The notes under the pieces: generated by a model | The model's input: the letters and a program-made list of their open reading frames with translations, nothing else | Databases searched by the model: none | Told to the model about the DNA's origin: nothing | Source: a virus | IMG/VR virus record: IMGVR_UViG_3300028388_005781 | Span: 1 to 39,957 of that record | Reading direction: 5' to 3' (one strand) | DNA length: 39,957 nucleotides | Translations under genes and position numbers: made by a program | Part shown: one piece after another, positions 31,664-39,898 of the stretch | Numbering within the stretch: position 1 is the first letter of the stretch | Layout: the number at the start of each line of letters is the position of its first letter

Positions 31664-32017
31664 ATGCCGGACTTCATGAATTTGTCTCCCCTCAGAACTC
31701 TTGCAGAACAGGCAATGGACGATACATGTGTAATTCGTCGCGTTACTTATGGGACAGATAATTTTGGCGGCGAAACTCAAATTATTACGACGCTCGGAAC
31801 ATATAATTGTCGTTTAAGAGAATGGGGCGTTACGCCACGCGAACAGCATATAATGGGTATGATGCAAATTTCTAATGCGTATGCTCTGTTTTTGCCTTAT
31901 GATACGGACGTTGAAAACGAAGACCGTGTTTCATTTAATTCTCAATTGTTTGAAGTTATAGACGCAGATAAACATCAAACAATCAACGTGCAAAAAAAAG
32001 TAATGTTGAGGGACTAA
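31664..32017 (+). CDS. Head closure / head-tail stopper protein
   Basis: 117 residues, 2 bases after the previous stop. CVIRRVTYGTDNFGG, GTYNCRLREWGVTPRE, YALFLPYDTDVENEDRVSF, LFEVIDADKHQ fit the DUF6093-like head closure proteins: a small beta barrel with a 'NAYxLxLPxxTDVxxxDRV' strand. It seals the connector after packaging. The gene lies before the HK97 gp10-like gene, which is the usual order. Confidence 0.8.
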   Translation: MPDFMNLSPLRTLAEQAMDDTCVIRRVTYGTDNFGGETQIITTLGTYNCRLREWGVTPREQHIMGMMQISNAYALFLPYDTDVENEDRVSFNSQLFEVIDADKHQTINVQKKVMLRD

Positions 32018-32018
32018 A

Positions 32019-32531
32019 ATGAAACCGAATGACAAAATAACAAACTTTGTTAGAAAAAAACTAGGCAAACACAGGACTGGCGTTGTTGTAGAGTATGATT
32101 TATTACCACAAATGACTGCTCATATGCTAGCAAACGCTGAAAGAGAAACTAAGCGAGCAGCAGAGGAAGTTATTGATGAGGCAAGACGGTTGATGGAATT
32201 ACCCAAAACTGGCAGATGGTATTATGGACATCACGCTTCTGCTCCAGGTGAAGCACCGGCTATTTACACTCAAGAGCTTTATGATTCTTTGAAAGTAGGT
32301 AAGATAAATCCATTCCAGTGGATGACGTTTTCAGATTCAGATCATGCTTATATCATGGAGTATGGAACGCCTAATGGGCAGATTGCTCCGCGCCCTTATT
32401 TCAAACCTGCTTACGAATATGCAAAAAAGCGCTATACAAAACGAATGCTTTGGTATTTATTTAAACTTGATTTAGCTGATTGGATACGGCTTAGAAAAAG
32501 TATGAAAGTCGAAATTTATGAGGGATATTGA
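32019..32531 (+). CDS. HK97 gp10-like neck/tail protein
   Basis: 170 residues behind TTGAGGGA. The characteristic core is SAPGEAPAIYTQELYDSLKV, DHAYIMEYGTPNG and IAPRPYFKPAYEYA, as in HK97 gp10 and tail-completion proteins. Residues 35-70 form a helix rich in Ala, Glu and Arg. The protein links the head connector to the tail and its stop overlaps the next start (ATG 32531). Confidence 0.85.
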   Translation: MKPNDKITNFVRKKLGKHRTGVVVEYDLLPQMTAHMLANAERETKRAAEEVIDEARRLMELPKTGRWYYGHHASAPGEAPAIYTQELYDSLKVGKINPFQWMTFSDSDHAYIMEYGTPNGQIAPRPYFKPAYEYAKKRYTKRMLWYLFKLDLADWIRLRKSMKVEIYEGY

Positions 32532-32950
32532 TGCAAGAATCTGAAATCGCAGTTCAATGGGTTTATAAAACTCTATCACAAGATTCGACATTGATGTCGC
32601 TAATAAACGGTGTACATGATACGGCGATACCAGAAAGATATGCGGATGATTTGCCTAGAATTCAGATATCCGTGTTAGATTCCAGGCCATTAAAAGTTGT
32701 TGATAGACATAAAATATTTACACGCGTCCCCGTGCTTGTCAGAATTGTTAATTCGAGCACATCGTTTTCAGATATACATGTGGCAGCAAATCGTGTTGAC
32801 GCGTTGCTTCATAGACAGGGCGGAGTGGCGGATGATGGTGCTGTTTTGTCATCGGAATTAAGTCGAGAATTAAGGGAGGCTGATCGCGTGGATGGTAAAG
32901 AATATAGAAATTTGGGTGGAGAATATTTTTTGATCGTGAAAGCCACATGA
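32531..32950 (+). CDS. Tail terminator / tail completion protein
   Basis: 139 residues from ATG 32531 behind GAGGG. Residue pattern: WVYKTLSQDSTLMSLI, PRIQISVLDSRPLKVVD, RVPVLVRIVN, AANRVDALLH and a closing YFLIVKAT strand. This is the alpha/beta fold of small tail terminators that ring the top of the tail tube; gene order supports it. The last 4 bases overlap the first glycosyltransferase gene, so the morphogenesis operon runs straight into the glycan genes. Confidence 0.75.
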   Translation: MQESEIAVQWVYKTLSQDSTLMSLINGVHDTAIPERYADDLPRIQISVLDSRPLKVVDRHKIFTRVPVLVRIVNSSTSFSDIHVAANRVDALLHRQGGVADDGAVLSSELSRELREADRVDGKEYRNLGGEYFLIVKAT

Positions 32951-33534
32951 ACAGATTATCTGTTGACTTAATCGTTCCATCATTGAATAAAGATCGAGCG
33001 AGGGAAACCGGACAGCGAGCGCGTGTTTCCGCCGGATATCCAAGTACATTATTTGTTGCGTATGATAAAGATAGGAGTGGATTTACAAAAACAGTTAACA
33101 ATGCGCTAAGAAAAACACAAAGCCCATTTGTTTGTTTGCTCAACGATGATGCAAGGCCGTTTACATCTGGTTGGTTGAGACATTTAGTAAATGCATTAAT
33201 AGAAAGACCGAATGCCGGATTCGCAGGTGTTTCAGGAAATTGCAGGACGAGGCCACAGGCATTTGGTTTGCCCGGATCTCCATATGGTGTTATTGAAGTT
33301 GGACACGTTGCGTTTTTTTGCACACTTATTAGACGGCGCGCCCTTGAAGACGTAAAATATTTAGATGAAAAATTCATTCACTATGGAAGTGATGTCGATG
33401 TGCAATGGCGAGCAAAACGTCATGGTTGGAAATCAGTATGGGTAAGACATGTTTATGTGTATCATGATCTTGGAGATTTCATACAACCGTGGAAAAACAT
33501 AGATCAAGAAACATTTGATCGGAGATGGAAATGA
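32947..33534 (+). CDS. GT2-type glycosyltransferase (195 aa)
   Basis: MNRLSVDLIVPSLNKDRA starts the GT-A fold; SPFVCLLNDDARPFTSGWL gives the DxD-type metal site (NDD), and LDEKFIHYGSDVDVQWRAKR resembles the GT2 'ED' region. It is short for GT2, the minimal catalytic domain. It would move a sugar from a nucleotide-sugar donor, probably to a protein or glycan. Overlaps the tail terminator (ATGA) before it and the sulfotransferase after it. Confidence 0.85.
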   Translation: MNRLSVDLIVPSLNKDRARETGQRARVSAGYPSTLFVAYDKDRSGFTKTVNNALRKTQSPFVCLLNDDARPFTSGWLRHLVNALIERPNAGFAGVSGNCRTRPQAFGLPGSPYGVIEVGHVAFFCTLIRRRALEDVKYLDEKFIHYGSDVDVQWRAKRHGWKSVWVRHVYVYHDLGDFIQPWKNIDQETFDRRWK

Positions 33535-34214
33535 CGACTGGTATTACTGTGTTGACACTACCGAGATCAGGAAGCAGTTTAGTTGCCAACATAATGAAAC
33601 ACCTTGGCGTGTTTATGGGAGAAAATCTTCAGCCTCCAGATTTTTTAAATGAAAAAGGCTATTTTGAAGATATGGATTGGCATGCAATTATTAAACCCGT
33701 CGTCGGTTATCAATATGTAACAAGACGTGTGACAGCGTTATCTCTGCCAACAAAGACCAGAATTGGTGGATTAATTAATCAAAGAAATAGAGATCACAAT
33801 TTGTGGGGATTCAAAAACCCAAAATCTGTTTTTTTGATCCAACATGTTTGGCCTATTATGAAAGAATTGGGTACAAACATTCTAGTTGTAAACTGCGAAA
33901 GAGATTATGATGCCGTAATACGTAGTTTTCATAATCATAGCCAACTTGCATATGGTGGAACTCGCAAAAAATCCGAAGAGGAAATTAGAAACATTCTAGA
34001 TAACTGGAAAAGCGAAAAGCAAAAGCGTTTGAATGAGTTTAGAAGTGAGTATGGGAACGACATATACACAATCAGTTTTGAAGGTCTAATTTCAAATCCA
34101 GAAAAAGAAATTTTAAATCTGGAGAGTTTTATTAGAAAAGACTTAAATCCATCTGCGCCGCATCAAATTAATGCTGCGATAAACGTTATTGATCCGGAGT
34201 TGAAACACCAATGA
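33531..34214 (+). CDS. Sulfotransferase family protein (227 aa)
   Basis: ATG 33531 follows GGAG. The phosphosulfate-binding loop TLPRSGSSLV is at residues 9-18, with the 'G-Y-F-E-D' helix (residues 43-47), GFKNPKSVF, and the 3'-phosphate strand LVVNCERDYDAVIRSF. The N-terminal 50 residues resemble those of the fusion protein at 21463, so the two are probable paralogues. It would use PAPS to sulfate a sugar or tyrosine. Overlap with both neighbours shows one translational unit with the glycosyltransferases. Confidence 0.85.
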   Translation: MTTGITVLTLPRSGSSLVANIMKHLGVFMGENLQPPDFLNEKGYFEDMDWHAIIKPVVGYQYVTRRVTALSLPTKTRIGGLINQRNRDHNLWGFKNPKSVFLIQHVWPIMKELGTNILVVNCERDYDAVIRSFHNHSQLAYGGTRKKSEEEIRNILDNWKSEKQKRLNEFRSEYGNDIYTISFEGLISNPEKEILNLESFIRKDLNPSAPHQINAAINVIDPELKHQ

Positions 34215-34933
34215 TTGAGGTGCAGCAAATATCGTTAAAACAATTAATAAGTTGTTTAAATGCCGGAGATGCATTCACCTGGACACGTTATGGCGATGGT
34301 GAATGGTACAGCATTCTTGGTGAAACTGGTCAAACGCAATGCGGGCAAAAATATTTGCCAGCGCTTAGACAAGATTTAATATTGACGCTGGCTAAACCGC
34401 ACAAACACAATTATTATTACGGAATTTCAAGAAAAGCGACAATAGATCTTGGTAATAGAATCTATATGTTTTTGCGAGAAACAGGGATAGATATTGATTG
34501 GATTGATAGTCAAGTCTTTCATTTTGCCAATATAGGTGGCATGCTTTTCCCTTTTATAGATTTTTTGAGAAAAAGCAGGGTGGCAATCGTAGGTCCAAAA
34601 AGGCATAAAGAAATTGCCACATTAATTCCTGTTCAAATTCATGTTCAAATTCCAGAAGTGACTGCTTATGAAGTCGCCAGTGATATTACTGAAGAATGTG
34701 AGCAAGTGATTAGTTCTGGCGAGATTGATGTTTTGACATTGAGTGCCGGAATGGCAAGTGAAGTTATTGCGCACAGTTTGCATAAAACGGCACAATCGTA
34801 TAATGTAAGCGTTATAGATGTTGGATCAATGTGGGATGGTTATCTCACAAATGTCGGCAAAGGTAAAAGGGGTTATATGAATAGGCTGGACTTTGAAGTT
34901 TTAAGAAAAATGAATTTTCAGGGCGTAGAATGA
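34211..34933 (+). CDS. GT-D fold glycosyltransferase-like protein (240 aa)
   Basis: The N-terminal phrase FTWTRYGDGEWYSILG matches the 'RFGDGE' signature of the GT-D domain (DUF1792), where DxE is the metal site. RVAIVGPKRHKEIATLIPVQ and YNVSVIDVGSMWDGYL correspond to the later conserved strands of this family. Known members extend protein O-glycans, as in serine-rich adhesins of streptococci. The overlaps (ATGA) on both sides tie it to the sulfotransferase and the next glycosyltransferase. Confidence 0.8.
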   Translation: MIEVQQISLKQLISCLNAGDAFTWTRYGDGEWYSILGETGQTQCGQKYLPALRQDLILTLAKPHKHNYYYGISRKATIDLGNRIYMFLRETGIDIDWIDSQVFHFANIGGMLFPFIDFLRKSRVAIVGPKRHKEIATLIPVQIHVQIPEVTAYEVASDITEECEQVISSGEIDVLTLSAGMASEVIAHSLHKTAQSYNVSVIDVGSMWDGYLTNVGKGKRGYMNRLDFEVLRKMNFQGVE

Positions 34934-35724
34934 AACGAATCGGATGGATTGCGGACGCAACGATGGTTAATTTCGGCGCAGAATTAAGCGGTGGATCGCT
35001 TATTAAATCATGCCCGGATGAATATGAAATTATCCCGTGTCAACCGAGGTTAATTCCGCCATGCGACGCATATATTTTTCAGAACAAATATACATTTGAT
35101 AAGAGAGTAATTTCTTTCATAAAAGACAAACCTGTAATCAATGTTATTCGAGATATGTGGCTTGTTGCTGATGAAACTCTTCGAAGTTGGTTGTTACAAA
35201 ATTCAGCGTTGACTATTTTCGGTAGCCCATTGCATAGACAGAAGTTTGTTTTTCCTGTCGAAACACCGATTGCGTATGTTCCTCCACCGGTAAATTTGAA
35301 GCCGTTTAAGGATGCAGCAAGAAATGCAAAAAATCGGAGTGGCGTTTTTTGGCTTGGTCAAATGAGCGGACCATGGAAAGGAATAAACGCAGCAGTTACC
35401 TGGGCAAAAAACAACCAAACGCTCGTTGATTTTTACGGTTTTGGAAGAGATGCACCGAGAGACGGAAAATATGTAAAAAATCACGGTTATGTGGCATATG
35501 AAGATGTGCCTGGCATAATGGCAAAATATAAAAGTTTTTTGTTTTTGCCAGCGCAAATGGAATCGTTTGGTAGGACGGTTGTAGAAGCCGTTGCTGCTGG
35601 CTGTGAATTGATTGTGAATACAAATATTGGAGCCTTGTGGTGGTTAGAAAACGATCCGGCGGCTATACTCAGAGCTAAACAATTGTTCTGGGACACTGTA
35701 AAACCAGTTATAGAAGGAGATTGA
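34930..35724 (+). CDS. GT-B type (GT4-like) glycosyltransferase (264 aa)
   Basis: The C-terminal Rossmann half is clear: SGVFWLGQMSGPWKGINAAV is the donor-side start, KNHGYVAYEDVPGIMAKYKS, then FLPAQMESFGRTVVEAVAAG (the E-x7-E motif of GT4) and CELIVNTNIGALWWLEND. The N-terminal half is shortened to ~115 residues, so this is a compact GT-B enzyme. It overlaps the previous gene by 4 bases. Confidence 0.85.
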   Translation: MKRIGWIADATMVNFGAELSGGSLIKSCPDEYEIIPCQPRLIPPCDAYIFQNKYTFDKRVISFIKDKPVINVIRDMWLVADETLRSWLLQNSALTIFGSPLHRQKFVFPVETPIAYVPPPVNLKPFKDAARNAKNRSGVFWLGQMSGPWKGINAAVTWAKNNQTLVDFYGFGRDAPRDGKYVKNHGYVAYEDVPGIMAKYKSFLFLPAQMESFGRTVVEAVAAGCELIVNTNIGALWWLENDPAAILRAKQLFWDTVKPVIEGD

Positions 35725-35725
35725 T

Positions 35726-36946
35726 GTGACCGATTCAGTTGTTGAGGGTAACGCCCTAAATATTTTCTGGCTTAGTAATGCGCCATTTTCTAATAGTGGA
35801 TATGGTACTCAGACGAAGCTTGTGACGCCAGAATTACAAAAGCTTGGTCACAACGTTAGGTTGATGACCAACTACGGCCTCGAAACGGGAACTTTAGTTT
35901 ACAATGGAATGGAAGTTTATAGCCGTGCTTTAGACGTATGGGGAATGGATATTCTTCCTGCTCACATGGGGCACACTAAATCTAATGTTCTCGTCACACT
36001 GCAAGATCTATGGACTATCAGCAATTTGGGATTAATGGCAGTAGAAAATGGATGGACATGGATTCCATGGCTACCTATTGATTTTGATCCGATCCCGGAC
36101 AAGGTTTTGCGCAACTTAGATGGAGTTCACACTGCGCTTCCGTTCAGCCGTTTCGGGGAACGGCTGTTGACACAGGCCGGTGTGAGAAATCGATATATTC
36201 CTCATGTTCTTAATCCAGCGTTTTATCCAGAAGATAAACGCAAGGCTAAAGAAAAAATGGGAATACCGCAGGAAAAGTTTTTGATTGGGATGGTTGCTAT
36301 GAATAATGCCGACCCAAGTCGGAAAGCGATTCCTGAGCAGCTTATGGCTTTTTCTCGTTTCCACGAAAAGTATCCAAATACAATGATGTATTTGCACACA
36401 TTCGTTGGTAGACAATATAGGGGCATCAACGTAGTTGATGTTGTCAATAGCTTGGGGTTAAACGATTCGGTAATGTGGTCAGAACAATATGCGTATACTC
36501 TTGGCTTCAGTGATGATGACATGAGAGTACTATATAATGCTTTTGACTTGCTAAGTTGTGCTTCCAGGTTTGAGGGATTTGGTTTACCGATATTAGAGGC
36601 ACAAGCTTGCGGGACTCCAGTTGTAACGACAGACGCCACTTCGATGAGTGAATTGACGTGGTCTGGAATTGCTGTTGGAAACACTCGCAAGACTTGGCAT
36701 CCGCTATCTCGATGGATTGATGTACCAGATCCTAATGAGATTTTCAATGCGTACTGCCAAATGTACGAAACAATGCAGACTGAAGATGGAAGAAACGAGT
36801 TTAGGAACAATGCAATTGAAGGCGCTAAATTCTTTGAAAAGGATCGCGTTATTCAAGAATATTGGAAACCTTTGCTTGATGACATTGTTGTCGAACGCAT
36901 GGCAGAACGAGTTAGACGAATAAGGTACGAAGTACCGGACGAATAA
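35726..36946 (+). CDS. GT4-family glycosyltransferase (406 aa)
   Basis: GTG 35726 is behind GAAGGAG with 6 bases of spacing. Full-length GT-B enzyme: FWLSNAPFSNSGYGTQTKLV with the N-terminal glycine-rich loop, LPFSRFGERLLTQAGV, NPAFYPEDKRKAKEKMGI, then CASRFEGFGLPILEAQACGTP, the classical E-x7-E donor site. It retains sugar stereochemistry if it follows its family. It ends the transferase cluster; the major tail protein gene starts 10 bases later, so the cluster lies wholly inside the tail module. Confidence 0.95.
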   Translation: MTDSVVEGNALNIFWLSNAPFSNSGYGTQTKLVTPELQKLGHNVRLMTNYGLETGTLVYNGMEVYSRALDVWGMDILPAHMGHTKSNVLVTLQDLWTISNLGLMAVENGWTWIPWLPIDFDPIPDKVLRNLDGVHTALPFSRFGERLLTQAGVRNRYIPHVLNPAFYPEDKRKAKEKMGIPQEKFLIGMVAMNNADPSRKAIPEQLMAFSRFHEKYPNTMMYLHTFVGRQYRGINVVDVVNSLGLNDSVMWSEQYAYTLGFSDDDMRVLYNAFDLLSCASRFEGFGLPILEAQACGTPVVTTDATSMSELTWSGIAVGNTRKTWHPLSRWIDVPDPNEIFNAYCQMYETMQTEDGRNEFRNNAIEGAKFFEKDRVIQEYWKPLLDDIVVERMAERVRRIRYEVPDE

Positions 36947-36956
36947 GGAGTCTATA

Positions 36957-37958
36957 ATGACCGAAAGAGCAACCGTTTTTGAAGCGGTACAAATCGGTGT
37001 TGAGGCAACGCCGGGAACGGATGTCGCTGCTAACAAAGCCATGGAGGCGTGGTCAGTTAGTCCAACGCGGCAGGGGAACATTTCCCCGTTCCGTCCACTC
37101 GGCAGTAAATTTAATACGCTGGTAACCGTTGGCAAGGAACATACTGAAGCAGGGATTGAAGGCGTTCTGGACTATAGCAACATCGTCTACCTGCTTGCTA
37201 GTCTTGTTTCTTATAGTACACCGGTTACTGCTGGCACTGCTGGAACTCCAAACGCTTATGCTTGGACATTCCAGCCAGACACGGATGGTCCGGACACTGT
37301 AAAAACCTACACGGTAGAGCAGGGATCATCCGTTCGTGCGCATCAGTTCACTTATGGTCAGGTTACCGGTTTGACATTTAGTTTTACCAACAATGCCGAA
37401 TCTGTTGACCTTGGTGGAACTTTTATTGGACAGGAACTTGAAGACGACATTACTATGACGGCAACGCCAACCACGGTAACTGCTGTTCCCGTAATGCCGA
37501 AGCAAGTTTGTGTTTATATTGATTCCACAAGTGCTGGCCTTGGTACGACCAAGCTAACCAGGCTACTCGCGCTAGATTTCAATTTCACTGGTAAGTACGG
37601 TCCAGTATTTACCATTGATTGCGAAGAAACATCGTTTTCTGCTACTGTGGAAACTGCGCCAGAGCTTGGCGGAACAATGACACTAGAGGCGGATGCGAAT
37701 GGCATGACGTATTTGACTGGCGCTCGCGCTGGAACCAAATACTGGATGCGCATTGAGGCGACCTACAGCAGCACTGACCTTAATGGCGGGACTGACTACA
37801 CCTTCCGAATTGATGCTCCAATTCGCTTGACGTCGCTTGGTGATCTAAGCGATAGCGATGGCGTTGTCGCTGTTCAGTATGCTTTTACTGGCGTACATGA
37901 TGGTGATTGGGGTAAGGCTGTTCAATTCTACGTGATCAACGGCGTTGACGCGCTATAG
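36957..37958 (+). CDS. Major tail tube protein (333 aa)
   Basis: AAGGAG precedes the ATG. FEAVQIGVEATPGTDVAANKA at the N-terminus, GKEHTEAGIEGVLDYSNIVY, GSSVRAHQFTYGQVTGLTFSF and FIGQELEDDITMTAT are the signature of long-tailed phage tail tube proteins; residues 165-333 may form an extra Ig-like domain. Abundant structural protein and possible glycan acceptor. Followed by the tail chaperone pair, the expected order. Confidence 0.85.
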   Translation: MTERATVFEAVQIGVEATPGTDVAANKAMEAWSVSPTRQGNISPFRPLGSKFNTLVTVGKEHTEAGIEGVLDYSNIVYLLASLVSYSTPVTAGTAGTPNAYAWTFQPDTDGPDTVKTYTVEQGSSVRAHQFTYGQVTGLTFSFTNNAESVDLGGTFIGQELEDDITMTATPTTVTAVPVMPKQVCVYIDSTSAGLGTTKLTRLLALDFNFTGKYGPVFTIDCEETSFSATVETAPELGGTMTLEADANGMTYLTGARAGTKYWMRIEATYSSTDLNGGTDYTFRIDAPIRLTSLGDLSDSDGVVAVQYAFTGVHDGDWGKAVQFYVINGVDAL

Positions 37959-37997
37959 CTTCAAAGTGAAGCACAATTAATTAATTGGAGGTTTGAA

Positions 37998-38321
37998 ATG
38001 GGATTTTCGTTAAAAAACTTGAAAAGTGGCCGCAGGACTATTGAAGTCGCCTACTTTGACGAAGTAGGGATGGTCACGTACAACCCCGGACAGATTACTG
38101 ATGACATGCTGCGAACGGCTGACGAGGGCGAAAATGCTGATGAAAATCAGTTGAATAAAATGCTTTTGCAGCTAATCGTTGCTTGGGAGTTAACTGATGA
38201 CGGGGAAGATGTACCGGTAAGTGACGATGTTGTGTCTAGTCTTCCCATTCCGTTCAAGGCAGCAATTTTGACACAGGTGATGGAAGACGCCGGTAACCCA
38301 AAAGCGAGCAGAAAGCCCTAA
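37998..38321 (+). CDS. Tail assembly chaperone, short form (gpG-like, 107 aa)
   Basis: TTGGAGG precedes the ATG. The product is acidic in the middle (GENADENQLNKMLLQLIVAW ELTDDGED region, shown in two parts), with a helical core, as expected for lambda gpG. It lies between the tail tube and the tape measure and carries a slippery site near its end, producing a longer form (see 38297-38566). It coats the tape measure during tail assembly and is absent from the mature virion. Confidence 0.85.
   Translation: MGFSLKNLKSGRRTIEVAYFDEVGMVTYNPGQITDDMLRTADEGENADENQLNKMLLQLIVAWELTDDGEDVPVSDDVVSSLPIPFKAAILTQVMEDAGNPKASRKP
38297..38303 (+). promoter_or_regulatory. Programmed -1 frameshift site CCCAAAA
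   Basis: The heptamer C CCA AAA is in the frame of the short chaperone (codons CCA 38298-38300, AAA 38301-38303), exact X-XXY-YYZ form. A -1 slip moves ribosomes into a frame that is open from there to 38566. Hairpins of the type CCGGAT-TATT-ATCCGG lie about 60 bases downstream. Confidence 0.8.
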
Positions 38322-38566
38322 GACGATGGATTGCTACTAGCGGTCAAGTGGGCTATAGCCCGGATTATTATCCGGTAATCCGGGCCGCTCGCTATCTTGG
38401 GGTTGCGCCCTGGGTATTGATTGAAAGACCAGATGGATGGATATGGCAAATGTGGGCGCTTGTTTCAGAGGGAGCAGAGCTAGAAGCTCAATCAATGCTT
38501 CACGAACAAGCTAAAAAATCGAATTTAGGGCGACGTTCTGGTATGGGTAGAAAAAGTTGGCGGTAA
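38303..38566 (+). CDS. Frameshift extension of tail assembly chaperone (gpGT-like T part)
   Basis: The -1 frame adds 87 residues to the 102 encoded up to the slip, giving a 189-residue fusion. It begins SEQKALRRWIATSGQVGY and includes PDGWIWQMWALVSEGAELEA, a tail of the T domain. The upstream ATG-less start (M at 38348 would need GTG with no ribosome binding site) makes independent translation unlikely. The long form is needed in a fixed ratio to the short one for tail tube assembly around the tape measure. The tape measure starts 3 bases after the stop. Confidence 0.8.
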   Translation, partial: SEQKALRRWIATSGQVGYSPDYYPVIRAARYLGVAPWVLIERPDGWIWQMWALVSEGAELEAQSMLHEQAKKSNLGRRSGMGRKSWR

Positions 38567-38569
38567 ATT

Positions 38570-39898
38570 ATGGCATTTGAAGTTGCAAGACTTAATGTAG
38601 TTGTTGGGGCCAATACCACTGAAGCTGAAAAAGGTCTCAAACAAATGGATGAGCAAGTCCAGGGATTTGCTGGACGTGTTCGTTCTTCTACTGATATTAT
38701 CGGTAAAAGCATTGCTGGAATAGGTGTTGCCATTGGAACAGCAGTTGGTAAATCTGTTCAAATGGCAGCCGGGTTTGAGCAACAAATGCGTAATGTGAAC
38801 GCGATTGCTCAACTTGGACCGGAGGCTTTTGAAAAATTGACAGATCAGGTTTTGCAATTTTCTTTAACCACTCGCGCTTCGAGCGAGGAGGTCGCTAATG
38901 CTTTGTATCAAGTCGCCAGCGCTGGTATGGAGTTAGATGAAACACTTGGAACTGTGACATTTGAAGGGAAAGAAATGTCAGAGGCCATGGCTGTTATGTC
39001 TGCGTCCAGTCGTGCTGCTGGTGCTGGTCTAGCCAGCACAGAAGATGTGGCTCGGTTGCTGATAGCAACGATGAGCAACTATAACTATACCGCACAAGAT
39101 CTTACATATATAAACAATTTGTTCCTGCAAACTGTTAATGAAGGTCTTACAACGCTACCACAGTTAGCACATTCAATGGGTATGATTTTGCCAACAGCAA
39201 AAAATGTTGGCGTTAGCCTTGAAGAATTGAATTTTGTTCTCGCCAGAATGACTCAAACTGGTTTAAGTACAGAACATGCTGTAACCAGGCTGAATTCGCT
39301 AATGGTTAGCATGATGAAACCAAGTACAGCGCTTGAAGAAGCGTTATCTGATTTAGGATACACTTCAGGAATTGATCTAATAGAATCTGTTGGCGGTTTA
39401 ACGGCGGCATTGAGAGTACTAAAAGAGAATGGATTTATAGACACCAAAGATGCTGTAGCAGATCTATTTCCTAATTTTAGAGCAATTGGCGGTTCGTTAG
39501 CACTTCTAAATGATACACTTGCATTATCTGAAACTGGATGGAAGGATTTTGCTGCTGCGGCACAAGAAGGTGGCGGTGCGGTAGAAAGAGCGAGACAACA
39601 ACAGTATGCCAGTTTTAGTACCGCCGTTTTGAAATTAAAGGGAGCATTTGAGGTTCTTTCAATCGAAATTGGAATGCAAGTTTTACCTCATTTAACTGAT
39701 TTAGTGACTCTTATTCGAGACTTCGTTGTTGCTGCTGCTCCCAAAATTATTAGTGCGGTTGAAGGAATTAATGAGGCGTTTAGCACTTTATCCGTTTACA
39801 CAAGACGGGTTATCACATTTGTGGCAGACAAAGTGACCCTCTGGTATGTCTCCCTTGAACACCTTATACGACATCTGATGGGCTCTTGTTACTCCTAA
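38570..39898 (+). CDS. Tape measure protein, N-terminal part (broken near window end)
   Basis: N-terminal 1-405 residues match the TP901/lambda-type tape measure: [20 protein letters not shown] start, then [37 protein letters not shown] and [19 protein letters not shown]. Tape measure proteins usually exceed 800 residues, and helical continuation is expected after [11 protein letters not shown]. From about 39790 the frame runs into unrelated sequence and stops at 39898. That part reads as an HNH motif on the other strand (see next feature), so the real gene is probably longer. It sets tail length and is ejected during infection. Confidence 0.9.
   Translation: MAFEVARLNVVVGANTTEAEKGLKQMDEQVQGFAGRVRSSTDIIGKSIAGIGVAIGTAVGKSVQMAAGFEQQMRNVNAIAQLGPEAFEKLTDQVLQFSLTTRASSEEVANALYQVASAGMELDETLGTVTFEGKEMSEAMAVMSASSRAAGAGLASTEDVARLLIATMSNYNYTAQDLTYINNLFLQTVNEGLTTLPQLAHSMGMILPTAKNVGVSLEELNFVLARMTQTGLSTEHAVTRLNSLMVSMMKPSTALEEALSDLGYTSGIDLIESVGGLTAALRVLKENGFIDTKDAVADLFPNFRAIGGSLALLNDTLALSETGWKDFAAAAQEGGGAVERARQQQYASFSTAVLKLKGAFEVLSIEIGMQVLPHLTDLVTLIRDFVVAAAPKIISAVEGINEAFSTLSVYTRRVITFVADKVTLWYVSLEHLIRHLMGSCYS

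Noticed and set aside
37959-37997. AT-rich palindrome CAATTAATTAATTG and short hairpin before the tail chaperone
   Set aside because: Low-complexity AT sequence in a short gap; no promoter boxes or T run give it a clear role.
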